DNA of 39,498 nucleotides, from NCBI GenBank assembly GCA_031263585.1, contig JAISFN010000133.1, positions 1 through 39,498 on the forward strand, given 5' to 3'. The notes beneath the pieces were generated by a model, which was given only the letters and a program-made list of their open reading frames with translations, did no database searches and had not been told where the DNA came from. The first letter of the stretch is position 1, and the number at the start of each line of letters is the position of its first letter. A program made the translations under genes and the position numbers. This document shows positions 8,845 through 18,195 of this stretch, one piece after another. The stretch comes from Prevotellaceae bacterium. Its GTDB lineage: Bacteria; Bacteroidota; Bacteroidia; Bacteroidales; UBA932.

Positions 8845-10113
8845 ATGATAAAGCATATATTAAAAATAATGAAAAACGAACATAAATCCAATACTTGGAT
8901 TATGTTGGAATTAACATTGGTATTTGTGGTTTTGTGGTTTTGTTTCGATTATCTGAACCTAATGATCCAACGTAAAACGGAGCCTAAAGGCTTCGATATT
9001 GAGCATACGTATGCAATAGATTTCGGAATAAAAGACGAGTATAAGGAATTGTACCACTTGTTATCGGGCAAGGCGGATAATGACACCTTAACGGATATAT
9101 TTGTTGAAAACAGTTTACGGATTACCGAAAAATTAAAGCAGATGCCCGAAATCGAGGATGTTTGCTATTCAGGTAATTCAAAGCCCTATGGCTTTGGCAA
9201 TTCATACTACAGTTTTAAAGTCGATACCGTTTACGCAATGGCTTTGACGAAGTATGTCAGTTCTGAATATTTTAATGTTTTCAAAATTAAAGTTGATAAA
9301 AATCCGGAGTACGATTGGGATAATCCTGCCTCCAAACAAATTATAATTGGCGCCAACGATGAAAATAATTTTGGAAATAGGCCGATTGATGAAATTAAAG
9401 TTGTAGCAAGTGGGAGGGATACATTGAGAATTGCTGGTATAGCAAACAAATTCAAGTATCTGGATTACGAAAGATATTCGGAAACGGCGTATTTGCTGAT
9501 GAAAAGGCATAAGCTTATCCCGTACTCGTACGAAGGCGAAATAAGTTTTAGGGTAAAACCATCGGCCGATGTTGATTTTGTTGATAAATTTACCAATACT
9601 ATTCAGGATAAGCTTGACATAGGTCCTTTCTATTTTATCAACCTCACGTCGTATCAAAAACAAAAGGAAGCTGTACTGATTTCATGGGGATATGCGGATA
9701 ATTTCAAAAATATTTTCTTTGTCATACTTTTCATTGTTATCAATGTATTTCTGGGCATATTCGGTACGTTTTGGTTTCGTACGCAAAGCCGTCAGTCCGA
9801 AATAGGATTGCGCTGTGCAACCGGCTCGTCAAAAAAACAAATTCACGGGTTAATTATCGGCGAGGCTTTGCTTATGCTGGTAATTGCAAGTATAGCGGCA
9901 ACCATAATATCGCTTATCCTTGGGTATTATGAAATTATTGGCGAGCTAGGTGTCCCGAGTGTCAGTAAAGCCGGTCATTTCGGTATTGTGCACTATTTGG
10001 CCAATTATTCGGTAACCATAATATTGCTTAGCATAATGGCGCTAATTGGCACGTATTTTCCTGCACGCCAGGCTATGAAGATACAACCCTCCGAAGCCTT
10101 ACGGGCAGAGTAA
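8845..10113 (+). CDS. FtsX/MacB-like ABC transporter permease 2
   Basis: Second permease with the same layout: N-terminal TM helix (WIMLELTLVFVVLWFCFDYL), periplasmic domain, and three C-terminal TM helices. The conserved loop SRQSEIGLRCATGSSKKQI and the terminal ARQAMKIQPSEALRAE are typical of FtsX/MacB permeases. Sequence divergence from permease 1 is large, so the pair is an old duplication or a conserved heterodimer. 422 residues. Tandem permeases behind a single ATPase are common in Bacteroidetes efflux operons, as far as I recall. Confidence 0.92.
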   Translation: MIKHILKIMKNEHKSNTWIMLELTLVFVVLWFCFDYLNLMIQRKTEPKGFDIEHTYAIDFGIKDEYKELYHLLSGKADNDTLTDIFVENSLRITEKLKQMPEIEDVCYSGNSKPYGFGNSYYSFKVDTVYAMALTKYVSSEYFNVFKIKVDKNPEYDWDNPASKQIIIGANDENNFGNRPIDEIKVVASGRDTLRIAGIANKFKYLDYERYSETAYLLMKRHKLIPYSYEGEISFRVKPSADVDFVDKFTNTIQDKLDIGPFYFINLTSYQKQKEAVLISWGYADNFKNIFFVILFIVINVFLGIFGTFWFRTQSRQSEIGLRCATGSSKKQIHGLIIGEALLMLVIASIAATIISLILGYYEIIGELGVPSVSKAGHFGIVHYLANYSVTIILLSIMALIGTYFPARQAMKIQPSEALRAE

Positions 10114-10116
10114 CGG

Positions 10117-10245
10117 ATGTGCTAGTATGCTCGGTATGCTAATTTTTTAATTGGATATGCGTACATTGTATTGTGTATTGCAATTCTTCGCATATCGCAC
10201 ATCTAATTAAAAAAGTCTTGATACGCGATACCCACTACTTGATAC
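10117..10245 (+). repeat. AT-rich intergenic element, copy 3
   Basis: Contains GATGTGCTAGTATGC, ATATGCGTACATTG, ATTGTGTATTGCAATTCTTC and the right end TAATTAAAAAAGTC followed by TTGATACGCGATACC (to 10232), with another TTGATAC at 10239-10245. Its core resembles the core of the 103-bp inverted repeat near 32.9 kb (TTGTGTATTGCAATTTTTCG). Located between permease 2 and the TolC-like gene. Confidence 0.55.
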
Positions 10246-10275
10246 TATTTTTAATTTAATATCAAACAAATAACA

Positions 10276-11760
10276 ATGTATAAGCATATAATTACGGTGC
10301 ATCTGGTTACGGTTTGCTTTATTTTAATTTCGTTGAGCTTAAAGGCCCAGGACACTCTCGTTATTTCACTTGAACAAGCCATCGAACAGAGCGAATACTC
10401 TGTCGATGCGCTTGTCGCAAAAAACCAGTTTAGGGCGGGTTACTGGGAGTACCGTACATACAGGGCAGAATTGCTGCCCGAAGTCATGCTTAATGGTACA
10501 ATTCCGTATTATTCAAAATCGTATAATGAGTTTCAAAATTCCGACGGTACATATGGTTTTGTAAGTAACGATTACAGCCGGATTAACGGGAACTTGTCCA
10601 TCAACCAGAATATTCCGTTAACAGGCGGTAAACTTTCGCTCGAAACAAGCCTCCAGCGGCTCGACCAGTACGGAGATAAATCATCGACAAGGTACATGGG
10701 TATCCCCGTACAAATAAGCCTTGAACAGCCTATTGCCGGATTTAACCGCGTTAAATGGCTCAAAAAAATTGAACCGATTAAATATGATGAAGCAAAAGCC
10801 ATGTTAACAAGCCAGTTGGAAGAGGTGCGTCTTTTCGCCGTTCAGTATTATTTTAATTTATTGCTGGCTCAGGCCAATTTGGGTATAGCCAAACAGAATT
10901 ACGAAAATACCGGCAAACTGTACAAAGTTGCCGAGGCAAGGCGTAAAATAGGGCAGATATCGGAGAGCGATTTGTTACAGCTTAAAATTTCGTTGTTAAA
11001 ATCCGAATCGTATATGAGTGACGCCCAAACCAGCTTTAACTCGTCGATGTTTCAGCTAAGGTCGTTTTTGGGTTATAACGAGTCAGTTATCTTAAAACCC
11101 TTGTTACCCGGTTCCTTGATGAATAAAATGCAGCTCGATTACTCGAATGTTTTGTCTCTTGCGCTCGAAAATAACCAGTTTACACACAATATACAACGGC
11201 GTTTATTCGAAGCTTCGCGCGACCTCAGCCAGGCCAAAGCTGAACGGCGCAACATTAATCTGTTTGCATCTTTCGGGTGGTCGGGACAGGAAAACGAAGT
11301 TTTGGACATATACGGGAACCTTCGCGATAACAGGCTGGTAAATATCGGGTTGCGGATACCCATACTCGACTGGGGCAAAGGCAAGGGCAAAGTAAAACTT
11401 GCCGAATCGAACCGCGAACTTGTCGATTCGAAAATTAAAAAAGAACAATTGGAGTTTAACCAGAATATTTTTTTACAGGTTGAAAATTTTAACAAGCAAT
11501 TTAAACAGCTTTCAATCGCTTCGGAAACCGACCATATTGCCCAAACACGTTACAATACATCGATAGAGTCGTTTATGCTGGGCAAAATTGACGTGTTGAA
11601 TCTTAATGATGCACAGGTATCGAAAGATGAAGCCCGGCGAAATTATATTGAACAAACCTACCTGCTTTGGGCTTATTATTATCAAATACGAAGTATTACG
11701 CTTTACGATTTTATTAAGGGCGAAAAGCTTGCAACCGCTTATGATAATATTGTAAAATAA
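10276..11760 (+). CDS. TolC-like outer-membrane efflux protein
   Basis: Outer-membrane channel of the efflux complex. It has an N-terminal signal peptide (MYKHIITVHLVTVCFILISL, cleavage near KAQD), then two OEP repeats with the long amphipathic helices typical of TolC (for example TSQLEEVRLFAVQYYFNLLL and KIKKEQLEFNQNIFLQVENF). GLRIPILDWGKGKGKVKLAE is the usual strand-turn-helix entry of the second repeat. Length 494 is normal. Last structural gene of the operon, directly before the regulator gene. Confidence 0.93.
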   Translation: MYKHIITVHLVTVCFILISLSLKAQDTLVISLEQAIEQSEYSVDALVAKNQFRAGYWEYRTYRAELLPEVMLNGTIPYYSKSYNEFQNSDGTYGFVSNDYSRINGNLSINQNIPLTGGKLSLETSLQRLDQYGDKSSTRYMGIPVQISLEQPIAGFNRVKWLKKIEPIKYDEAKAMLTSQLEEVRLFAVQYYFNLLLAQANLGIAKQNYENTGKLYKVAEARRKIGQISESDLLQLKISLLKSESYMSDAQTSFNSSMFQLRSFLGYNESVILKPLLPGSLMNKMQLDYSNVLSLALENNQFTHNIQRRLFEASRDLSQAKAERRNINLFASFGWSGQENEVLDIYGNLRDNRLVNIGLRIPILDWGKGKGKVKLAESNRELVDSKIKKEQLEFNQNIFLQVENFNKQFKQLSIASETDHIAQTRYNTSIESFMLGKIDVLNLNDAQVSKDEARRNYIEQTYLLWAYYYQIRSITLYDFIKGEKLATAYDNIVK

Positions 11761-11803
11761 CATAAATTTGCATGATATTAATTTAGACAATTTGTTGATA
11801 AAT

Positions 11804-11984
11804 GGTATCACGTATCAAGACACGCGACACACGATTTTTTTAATATTGATGGTTAATAGTAAAACGTTAAGTGTTAGTCGTTAATTCTAAAGTGTAAAAA
11901 CATTATATTCTGCTTATTTGTTTATGCTCTTTATTAGCACATTGATTAATTAACAAATTAGCGCGTTAAAAAATCTTTGATAGC
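11804..11984. repeat. AT-rich intergenic element, copy 4 (both ends visible)
   Basis: The left end GGTATCACGTATCAAGACAC (11804-11823) followed by ACGATTTTTTTAAT is roughly the reverse complement of the family right end. The right end at 11950-11984 reads ACAAATTAGCGCGTTAAAAA then ATCTTTGATAGC and abuts the regulator start codon. The element is thus about 180 bases with weak terminal inversion and fills the space between the TolC-like gene and the regulator. Confidence 0.5.
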
Positions 11985-13331
11985 ATGATTTTAGTTTGTG
12001 ATGATGATGCCGCCGTTCGTTCTTCGCTGAACCTTGTGTTGAAACGTGCCGGATATGAGGCCGAAAGCGTTTCGTCGCCACAGGAGGCTTTGGACTTTGT
12101 ACGGCGCAACAAGCCGCAGCTAATACTGATGGATATGAATTATTCGTTGGGAACCGGCGGTGAGGAAGGCTTAATACTGTTGAAGCAGGTAAAAATATTT
12201 TTACCCGATGTACCGGTTATCCTTATAACAGCTTGGGGTTCAATAAATCTTGCTGTACGGGGGATACAGGCCGGGGCTTTCGATTTTGTAACTAAACCAT
12301 GGAATAACCTGCTGTTGTTGCAAATCATCGAAACGGCCATACAGTTGACACAGGGTAAGCAAGAGCTGGAAGATATCGACCGTTTGAATTTAAAGAATGT
12401 ATCCGATAAAATTATCGGTAAGTCGCCGTTGCTTGTTAATGTGCTTAATACGGTTATCCGCATAGCCAAAACAAACGCGCCGGTGCTTATTACCGGCGAA
12501 AGCGGTACAGGTAAGGAACTTATTGCCGAGGCAATACACAGCAACAGCCTGCGCAGTAAAGCCCCTTTTGTTAAGGTAAATTTGGGGGGCATCTCACAGT
12601 CGTTGTTCGAGAGCGAAATGTTCGGACACAAAAAGGGTGCATTTACCGATGCTCATTACGACCGTATCGGGCGTTTTGAACTGGCCGATAAAGGCAGTAT
12701 ATTTTTAGATGAAATAGGCGAGCTGGATGCTTCGTCGCAGGTAAAATTATTACGTGTTTTGCAGGATCAAACCTTTGAAGTGTTGGGAGACAGTCGACAG
12801 AAACAAATTGATGTGCGGATTATAAGCGCCACAAATCGTAATTTGGCCGATATGGTGGCAAAAGGCTTGTTCCGCGAAGACCTCTTTTACCGCATTAACC
12901 TGATTACGATACGGGCGCCCGCATTGCGCGAAAGGATAGACGATATTCCCTTGCTGGCCAAACATTTTGCCGGTTTACAAACCAAAACAAACAGTTTACC
13001 CGCTGTCGAATTATCACCGGAAGCCTTGTCTTATTTAAAAAAACTACCGTATCCGGGGAATATCAGGGAATTAAAAAATCTAATCGACAGGACGATACTG
13101 GTTTCGGGCAAAAATATACTTACCGATATCGATTTTAAACAACAATATGTAGAAATTCCTGATAATAACATGATTACCGGCAACATATTGCCACTTGACG
13201 AAGTTGAAAAAGCAATGATTATAAAAGCAATGGAACTGTACGAAAATAATCATTCGAAAGTGGCTACGGCATTGGGCTTAAGCCGTCCGGCTTTATATCG
13301 GCGCTTAGAAAAATACGGGTTGAATAAATAA
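11985..13331 (+). CDS. NtrC-family sigma-54 dependent response regulator
   Basis: Cytoplasmic transcription activator with three domains. The receiver domain (1-120) has acidic pocket Asp6-Asp8, phosphoacceptor Asp50 (LILMDMNYS), Thr82 and Lys104. The AAA+ domain (about 140-375) has Walker A GESGTGKE, Walker B IFLDE and the sigma-54 contact loop GAFTDA at 218-223, where GAFTGA is the classic form. The Fis-type helix-turn-helix (NHSKVATALGLSRPALYRRL) ends the protein at 448. It sits between the efflux operon and its sensor kinase, so it probably activates the efflux genes. The D in GAFTDA may be a Bacteroidetes variant. Confidence 0.93.
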   Translation: MILVCDDDAAVRSSLNLVLKRAGYEAESVSSPQEALDFVRRNKPQLILMDMNYSLGTGGEEGLILLKQVKIFLPDVPVILITAWGSINLAVRGIQAGAFDFVTKPWNNLLLLQIIETAIQLTQGKQELEDIDRLNLKNVSDKIIGKSPLLVNVLNTVIRIAKTNAPVLITGESGTGKELIAEAIHSNSLRSKAPFVKVNLGGISQSLFESEMFGHKKGAFTDAHYDRIGRFELADKGSIFLDEIGELDASSQVKLLRVLQDQTFEVLGDSRQKQIDVRIISATNRNLADMVAKGLFREDLFYRINLITIRAPALRERIDDIPLLAKHFAGLQTKTNSLPAVELSPEALSYLKKLPYPGNIRELKNLIDRTILVSGKNILTDIDFKQQYVEIPDNNMITGNILPLDEVEKAMIIKAMELYENNHSKVATALGLSRPALYRRLEKYGLNK

Positions 13332-13553
13332 ACATTAAGTATTGATAATCGAATATCATATAAACACTTATTATACAGTATTTTGTGTATTGTGGGGTGT
13401 GTCTATAATTTGTTAGGGTAACCACATGAAATTACATTTTATCAGGGATTGTTTTTTCATGTATTTGCCCTCATTAAAAAAGTCTTAATGGTTATATTCA
13501 TATTACCTGATGTCATTTTCAATTAATTAAATCTTTAACCTACAGAAACTTTA

Positions 13554-14870
13554 ATGAAAGTAAAATCACACCGTTTATTCTGGGTATCAGCAATAATTAT
13601 TACTTGCGTCCAGATTATATTCGGCTTTTATTTTGCAAAAACTAATATTACGTTATTTTTTATTATAGAGGGCTTTGCCCTGCTTTCATGCATTTTGTTT
13701 ATTCGGCTGTATAATTTACTTATCAAACCGTTCAAGCTAATATCGGAAGGGATAGACCTGATTAAAGCTCAGGATTTTTCTTCGCGTTTACGGGAAATTA
13801 ATAATGCCGAGGTTAATAAGGCTGTCAGTTTGTTTAATCAAATGATGGCGCAGTTGAAAGAAGAACGTTTGCATCTCAGGGAACAAAATCATTTTCTCGA
13901 TTTGCTTATCAATGCGTCTCCGCTCGGTTTTGTTATACTCGACTTTGACGACCGCATTAGCCAGATAAATCCCGCAGGGTTGAGATTGTTGAATATTAAC
14001 GATATTGAAAGTGTAACCGGTAAAAAATTAAGCGAGACGAAGATTAATATTGCTAAACCCTTGGCAGAGTTGCAGGAAAACGATGACATTGTGTTGCGCG
14101 TGTCGGGAATAACCATGTACCGTTGTTCTCGTTCGTCTTTTATCGACAGGGGATTTCCGCACTCTTTCATACTCATCGAAGAGTTGACACATGAGTTGTT
14201 GCAGGTCGAAAAAAAATCGTATGAGGGAATTATACGTATGATGGCACACGAAGTAAACAATTCGATAGCGGCGGTAAATTCCACATTTAATGTAATTTCG
14301 GATACTTTACAAACAAATCCCGGCAACGAATTATACGATGCTTTACCTGCTGTCGATGCATCTATAAACCGCTGTATCCACTTAAGCCAGTTTATCAGCA
14401 ATTTTGCCGGAGTGGTGAAAATTCCATTACCGACCTTCTCAAAGGTGGATATACATGAATTGCTGCATAATATCGAGAGTGTATTCAGGGTGGAATTTCA
14501 GCGGCGTACTATACGCCTTACGTTTAATTTGGCTGATAATCCGTTTGTTGTTCTGGCCGACGGTATACAGCTTGAGCAGGTATTTATCAACATCGTAAAA
14601 AACGCCTGCGAAGCAATCTGCGAAAATGGAGATATCCGCATTACTACCACTACATTGCCTTACAATATCCGGATTGAAAATAACGGCGAAGGTATTTCAA
14701 AGGAGATTGAAGACAAGTTGTTTATTCCGTTTTTTACCACTAAACCAAATGGGCAGGGGATAGGGTTAATGTTTATCCGCGAGGTTCTTATCAACCATAA
14801 TTACAATTTCAGTCTTTCAACAATAAATGAATGGACAAGCTTTGAAATAAACGGATTTAAAAGCATATAA
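13554..14870 (+). CDS. Membrane sensor histidine kinase
   Basis: Partner kinase of the regulator upstream. Two TM helices (about 9-28 and 33-52) with almost no periplasmic loop suggest sensing in or near the membrane. A HAMP-like segment (55-110) follows, then a PAS domain (about 115-215, NASPLGFVILDFDDRISQIN), the dimerisation/phosphoacceptor helix (MMAHEVNNSIAA, His232), and the ATPase domain with N-box NIVKNACEAI, NNGEGIS and the G2 box PNGQGIGLMF. 438 residues, normal length. A 222-base AT-rich gap with faint traces of the intergenic element separates it from the regulator gene. Confidence 0.92.
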   Translation: MKVKSHRLFWVSAIIITCVQIIFGFYFAKTNITLFFIIEGFALLSCILFIRLYNLLIKPFKLISEGIDLIKAQDFSSRLREINNAEVNKAVSLFNQMMAQLKEERLHLREQNHFLDLLINASPLGFVILDFDDRISQINPAGLRLLNINDIESVTGKKLSETKINIAKPLAELQENDDIVLRVSGITMYRCSRSSFIDRGFPHSFILIEELTHELLQVEKKSYEGIIRMMAHEVNNSIAAVNSTFNVISDTLQTNPGNELYDALPAVDASINRCIHLSQFISNFAGVVKIPLPTFSKVDIHELLHNIESVFRVEFQRRTIRLTFNLADNPFVVLADGIQLEQVFINIVKNACEAICENGDIRITTTTLPYNIRIENNGEGISKEIEDKLFIPFFTTKPNGQGIGLMFIREVLINHNYNFSLSTINEWTSFEINGFKSI

Positions 14871-14924
14871 TAGTATCACGGATCAAGAGGATCAAAGATA
14901 CACGGCACACGATTTTTTAATGGA
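14871..14924 (+). repeat. AT-rich intergenic element, copy 5 (left end only)
   Basis: TAGTATCACGGATCAAGAGG at 14871-14890, AAAGATACACGGCACACGAT and TTTTTTAATGG match the left end of copy 4 (GTATCACGTATCAAGACACG, CGACACACGATTTTTTT). It begins one base after the kinase stop codon. Confidence 0.45.
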
Positions 14925-14952
14925 TTATGGGTAATTTAGCGTAAATTTTCAT

Positions 14953-14960
14953 TACTTTTG
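14953..14960 (+). promoter_or_regulatory. -7 promoter box of the LysE-family gene
   Basis: TACTTTTG fits the Bacteroidetes -7 consensus TAnnTTTG. Transcription would begin near 14967, which favours the ATG at 14979 over the in-frame TTG at 14958. The -33 box is weak. Confidence 0.35.
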
Positions 14961-14978
14961 TTGCTTGTGTCGTTAAAA

Positions 14979-15620
14979 ATGGGTATCGAATTATTTATAA
15001 AAGGCATTATAACCGGGCTGGGGGCATCAATTCCTTTGGGTCCCATCGGGGTTTTATGCATTCAGCGTACAATTAACGGCGGGCGCTCATCGGGCTTTTT
15101 TTCGGGCGTGGGAGCTGCTTGTGCCGATACCATTTTTGCTGCTTTTGCCGTACTGGGACTGGCTATTGTACAACAATTTATCGACGCAAATCTTAACTGG
15201 TTTTTAATTGGCGGCGGGATAATTGTGGCGTTACTCGGTTTGCGGATATATTTTACAAATCCGATAAAACAACTTCGGCAGAGGAAACAGGCAAAAGGCA
15301 AATTTTTCGAAGATTTTGTATCGACATTTTTACTTACACTGTCGAATCCGGGGGCAGTTTTTTTAATGCTCGGTATATTGGCGCTGGTGCAGCTCGATTT
15401 AGGGGATAGGATAAAAAGTTTCAGTGTAACAACTATATTATGGGGTGTTATGATTGGGTGCTGTATCTGGTGGTTTTTGCTTACATGGTTAGTCGACCGC
15501 TTTCGTCGTTTTTTCCGTATCCGCCAATTGTGGGTTATTAACCGTATTGCCGGAGTCGCTATTTTTATATTGGGTATTATATCTGTTTTTGAAGGCGTTT
15601 GGAATATGTTGTTCAACTAA
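14979..15620 (+). CDS. LysE/RhtB-family membrane exporter
   Basis: Inner-membrane protein of 213 residues with about six TM helices, the size and pattern of LysE-type amino-acid exporters. The N-terminal motif LGASIPLGPIGVLCIQRTIN matches the family hallmark (G.GP....... ). A charged loop (QLRQRKQAKGKFFEDF) precedes TM4, and FVSTFLLTLSNPGAVFLMLG carries the conserved NP. The start is ATG 14979, supported by the promoter box upstream; TTG 14958 is less likely. The stop codon lies inside the left copy of the 16-bp direct repeat that bounds the AT-rich island. Substrate unknown. Confidence 0.88.
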   Translation: MGIELFIKGIITGLGASIPLGPIGVLCIQRTINGGRSSGFFSGVGAACADTIFAAFAVLGLAIVQQFIDANLNWFLIGGGIIVALLGLRIYFTNPIKQLRQRKQAKGKFFEDFVSTFLLTLSNPGAVFLMLGILALVQLDLGDRIKSFSVTTILWGVMIGCCIWWFLLTWLVDRFRRFFRIRQLWVINRIAGVAIFILGIISVFEGVWNMLFN

Positions 15621-15634
15621 ATTTATTGTTAACT
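15619..15634 (+). repeat. 16-bp direct repeat, left boundary of AT-rich island
   Basis: AAATTTATTGTTAACT here is repeated exactly at 19461-19476. The left copy overlaps the last two bases of the lysE stop codon; everything between the copies is foreign-looking (dead transposase, MITE, AT-rich cassette). It could be an attachment-site pair or the scar of a recombination. AT-rich 16-mers can match by chance, so the position is the main argument. Confidence 0.45.
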
Positions 15635-15668
15635 GATATTACGCAACAAAAGATTTTTTCTATACTAA

Positions 15669-16871
15669 AAGCATTCTCTTTGTTTTAAGGAAAATCTGTT
15701 AGATTTATATAGCGACTATCTGTTATGGGGTACCCAACAAACGACAGCTACGAGTTTATCGGCATTATTCAATGGCAGTTTAAGTCACGATGGTATTACT
15801 CGTTTTTTATCGGGCGAAGAACTAGACTCCAAAACCTTATGGTTAAAGGTTAAGCCTCTGGTTCGGGAATATGAAAGTCTGGAGGGCTGTTTGATATTTG
15901 ATGACACGATAATAGAAAAACAGTATATGAACGAAAACGATCTGATATTTTGACATTGGGATCACAGCAAAAGCAGAAACATAAAAGGGATTAATATCCT
16001 GTCGGCTTTTTATGTTAGCGAATCCGCACAGGGAAATTCCAGTTTTCATATTCCCTTTGTTTACAGAGCGGTAAAAAAGATGTTTCGTTTCTGCGAGATA
16101 AAAATCTGCAAAGAAAAGCATCAAAGCCCTGTAAGCAAGAATGAAATGATTGAGGTACCGATAAAAAATCATATCCTGTTCAAATACGTTTTGGCAGATT
16201 CATAGTTTGTCTCGAATGATAAAATGATAATATGCACTTTATCGCAAAAAAGGAAAAAATTCATTTTCGACATAAAAGAAAATTGTTTGGCAATGGAAAA
16301 TGAAATCGCTCGGAACCAAGGTCTGTGGCAAAACATTAGCGAACTGGATATTCCAGAAAATATCCCGATAAAAGTCGGGCTTAAAGATTGGGAATTCCCT
16401 GTTCTTTTAGTCAAACAAGTCTTTAAAAACAAGGATTGTTCCACTGGAGTCAGATTTTTGGTTTCCAATGACTATAATACTTTGTCTAACGATCAATTCA
16501 TCGCACTAAGTACGTTCTCTCAATTATTTTATATTATTTATTATTTGTAAGTGTCTCATTTATATATATTTTATAGTTTTAATAGTATAAAATAATTTTG
16601 CAGATGTACTTATACAAAAAATAGTGGAGTGTAGAGGAATATCATAAAAACATCAAACAGAATGCTTCCATTGCCAATTGCCCCGCACGCTCAATTAAGA
16701 GGACAAAGCAATCATCTGTTTGTCTCGATTTTTGCATTCGTCAAATTAGAGAAAATTAAATTGGCAAAGAACTTAACCTATTTTGCTATTAAAGCTAAAA
16801 TATATATGATGGCTCTTAAAGTGGCACTGAGTGAATTGAATTTTTTTAAGGATAATTTGAGCCCTGCGTAA
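15669..16871 (+). pseudogene. degenerate IS4-family DDE transposase
   Basis: The remains of a transposase read through in one frame as DLYSDYLLWGTQQTTATSLS, then IFDDTIIEKQY (first Asp), GINILSAFYVSES, KYVLADS (second Asp) and GVRFLVSNDYN. After removal of a 102-base insert plus one TA the frame runs on through ALYKK, then WSVEEYHKNIKQNAS, the Y-(2)-R-(3)-E-(6)-K signature of IS4 transposases with the Arg codon changed to a stop. The last part is QSNHLFVSIFAFVKLEKIKL. Damage seen: no start codon, TGA at 15951, TAG at 16203, TAG at 16622, and a frameshift near 16690. The gene is dead. No clear terminal inverted repeats of the original IS were found. Confidence 0.85.
16507..16612. mobile_element. 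102-bp MITE with TA target duplication, inside the dead transposase
   Basis: The insert runs 16509-16610 between two TA dinucleotides. It begins AGTACGTTCTCTC and ends GCAGATGTACT, so its ends are inverted (AGTAC/GTACT), and a 12-bp inner pair is exact (AATTATTTTATA against TATAAAATAATT). Removing the insert with one TA joins GCACTA to TACAAA and restores the transposase reading ALYKK. TA duplication is typical of IS630/Tc1-mariner-type elements, so a transposase of that kind probably moved it. Confidence 0.75.
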
Positions 16872-16962
16872 CATCAGTTTAATAACTTATTTTTTGTATA
16901 TTACTTATTGCTATATTTGTCAGCGATACAAAGAGACTTTCATAATGATTTTGATATAGAGT

Positions 16963-18195
16963 ATGATGAATATTTTTCGAATTATTAGCCTTTTAGGAAG
17001 TATTGCTTCAATATTAACTCTTATTTTTTCTAAAGAGATTTTGTCTAAAACTTCTCTAATATACTGCTTAGCTGGATTACTTTTTTTGCTATGTATTATA
17101 CAGCTTATTAAAGATAATTATTTTCAGATTTTGTGGTCTAAAGCTAGAAATCTTTTTATAAGATTATTTAATAAAAAATTTAAATATAATGTATTCACAT
17201 CCGAAATAGTTAAGGATGGAACAAACCTTTTATTGGACGATTCAGTGAGAAACGCTTATCTTTATAATAAAGTCTATATAACACTAAAGCCTAGATTAAC
17301 AATTAATTCTGTTCAATTGGTTCTTTTTTCAAAATTGAAAGAATTGACTAAATATGGAATTAAAGCTGAAATATTTCTGAATGACTATAATGTTGATAAG
17401 GAAACAGTAAAATATTATAAAAATGTGTTGAAAAAGTTTATTCATTTTCGTCAACATTCAATATATCAATTAACTACTATGGAAAATAATGATTTTTCTA
17501 AAATTTTTAAGATTAAATTTGAAAAAGGAACAGAAGGTATAAAGGTATGTTGGTTGTTATCTCAAAGTGCAAATCTATTTATGAATAATGGGAGAAACAA
17601 TGGGAAACTCAGGTTTGATATTTATAAAGATGATGACATTGAAGCCTCAAAAGTTGTATTTAACGATAGAGATGTATATACTTCTGATATTTTATATCCA
17701 ATTTTTGAAATTATTAATATGCAAATACTATCAAAGCAAGGAGATAATCCACTTGAACATTATTTTGTTTTATCTGGTAATAATATGAGGAATTTTTGGA
17801 ACGATACGCGAAAAATTTTAGGTCATAATTTTACTTCAATAGTTATTCCATTAATAAAGAATTTGACGAATGATGAATATGCAAATACTGAAGATAATAC
17901 TAATTGCATATCATTTACAAAAAATAAAAATGATGAATTATTGAATAATAGGAGAAACGACTTGAAATTGGAATCTATAATTGAACATTATAAATTGATA
18001 TTATTTAAAAATTTAGATATTTTAAGTTTAAAGAATCATAAAAATGAATTATGCTTCGATAAAAAATTATATTTTTCTAATTTCGAAGATTTTATTAAAT
18101 ATTATAATGAAAATATGACTGAACAAAGGAGAGAAAATTTTCTAATTGATAATTTTAAACTTCACGTAAATAAACTCATTGATTATGCAGACTAA
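16963..18195 (+). CDS. two-TM protein of unknown function, first gene of the radical SAM cassette
   Basis: I do not recognise this family. 410 residues: two TM helices (about 3-23 and 29-49), then a soluble domain of about 350 residues, probably cytoplasmic. The soluble part has alternating strands and helices. Two stretches faintly recall class I TyrRS/TrpRS-like folds: LTINSVQLVLFSKLKELTKY with GIKAEIFLNDYN (112-143) and LYPIFEIINMQIL then YFVLSGNNMRNFWNDTRKIL (244-286). No intact HIGH or KMSKS motif is visible, so this is only a fold hint. Very AT-rich, roughly 25% GC, unlike the flanking genes, which points to transfer. A TATATTTG box (16912-16919) fits a -7 promoter. The 3' end overlaps the next small gene by 11 bases. 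Confidence 0.75.
   Translation: MMNIFRIISLLGSIASILTLIFSKEILSKTSLIYCLAGLLFLLCIIQLIKDNYFQILWSKARNLFIRLFNKKFKYNVFTSEIVKDGTNLLLDDSVRNAYLYNKVYITLKPRLTINSVQLVLFSKLKELTKYGIKAEIFLNDYNVDKETVKYYKNVLKKFIHFRQHSIYQLTTMENNDFSKIFKIKFEKGTEGIKVCWLLSQSANLFMNNGRNNGKLRFDIYKDDDIEASKVVFNDRDVYTSDILYPIFEIINMQILSKQGDNPLEHYFVLSGNNMRNFWNDTRKILGHNFTSIVIPLIKNLTNDEYANTEDNTNCISFTKNKNDELLNNRRNDLKLESIIEHYKLILFKNLDILSLKNHKNELCFDKKLYFSNFEDFIKYYNENMTEQRRENFLIDNFKLHVNKLIDYAD

Noticed and set aside
16224-16550. Possible 108-aa gene
   Set aside because: It is an in-frame piece of the degenerate IS4 transposase, ending in the MITE.
16662-16871. Possible 69-aa gene
   Set aside because: It is the shifted C-terminal piece of the same transposase (QSNHLFVSIFAFVKLEKIKL).
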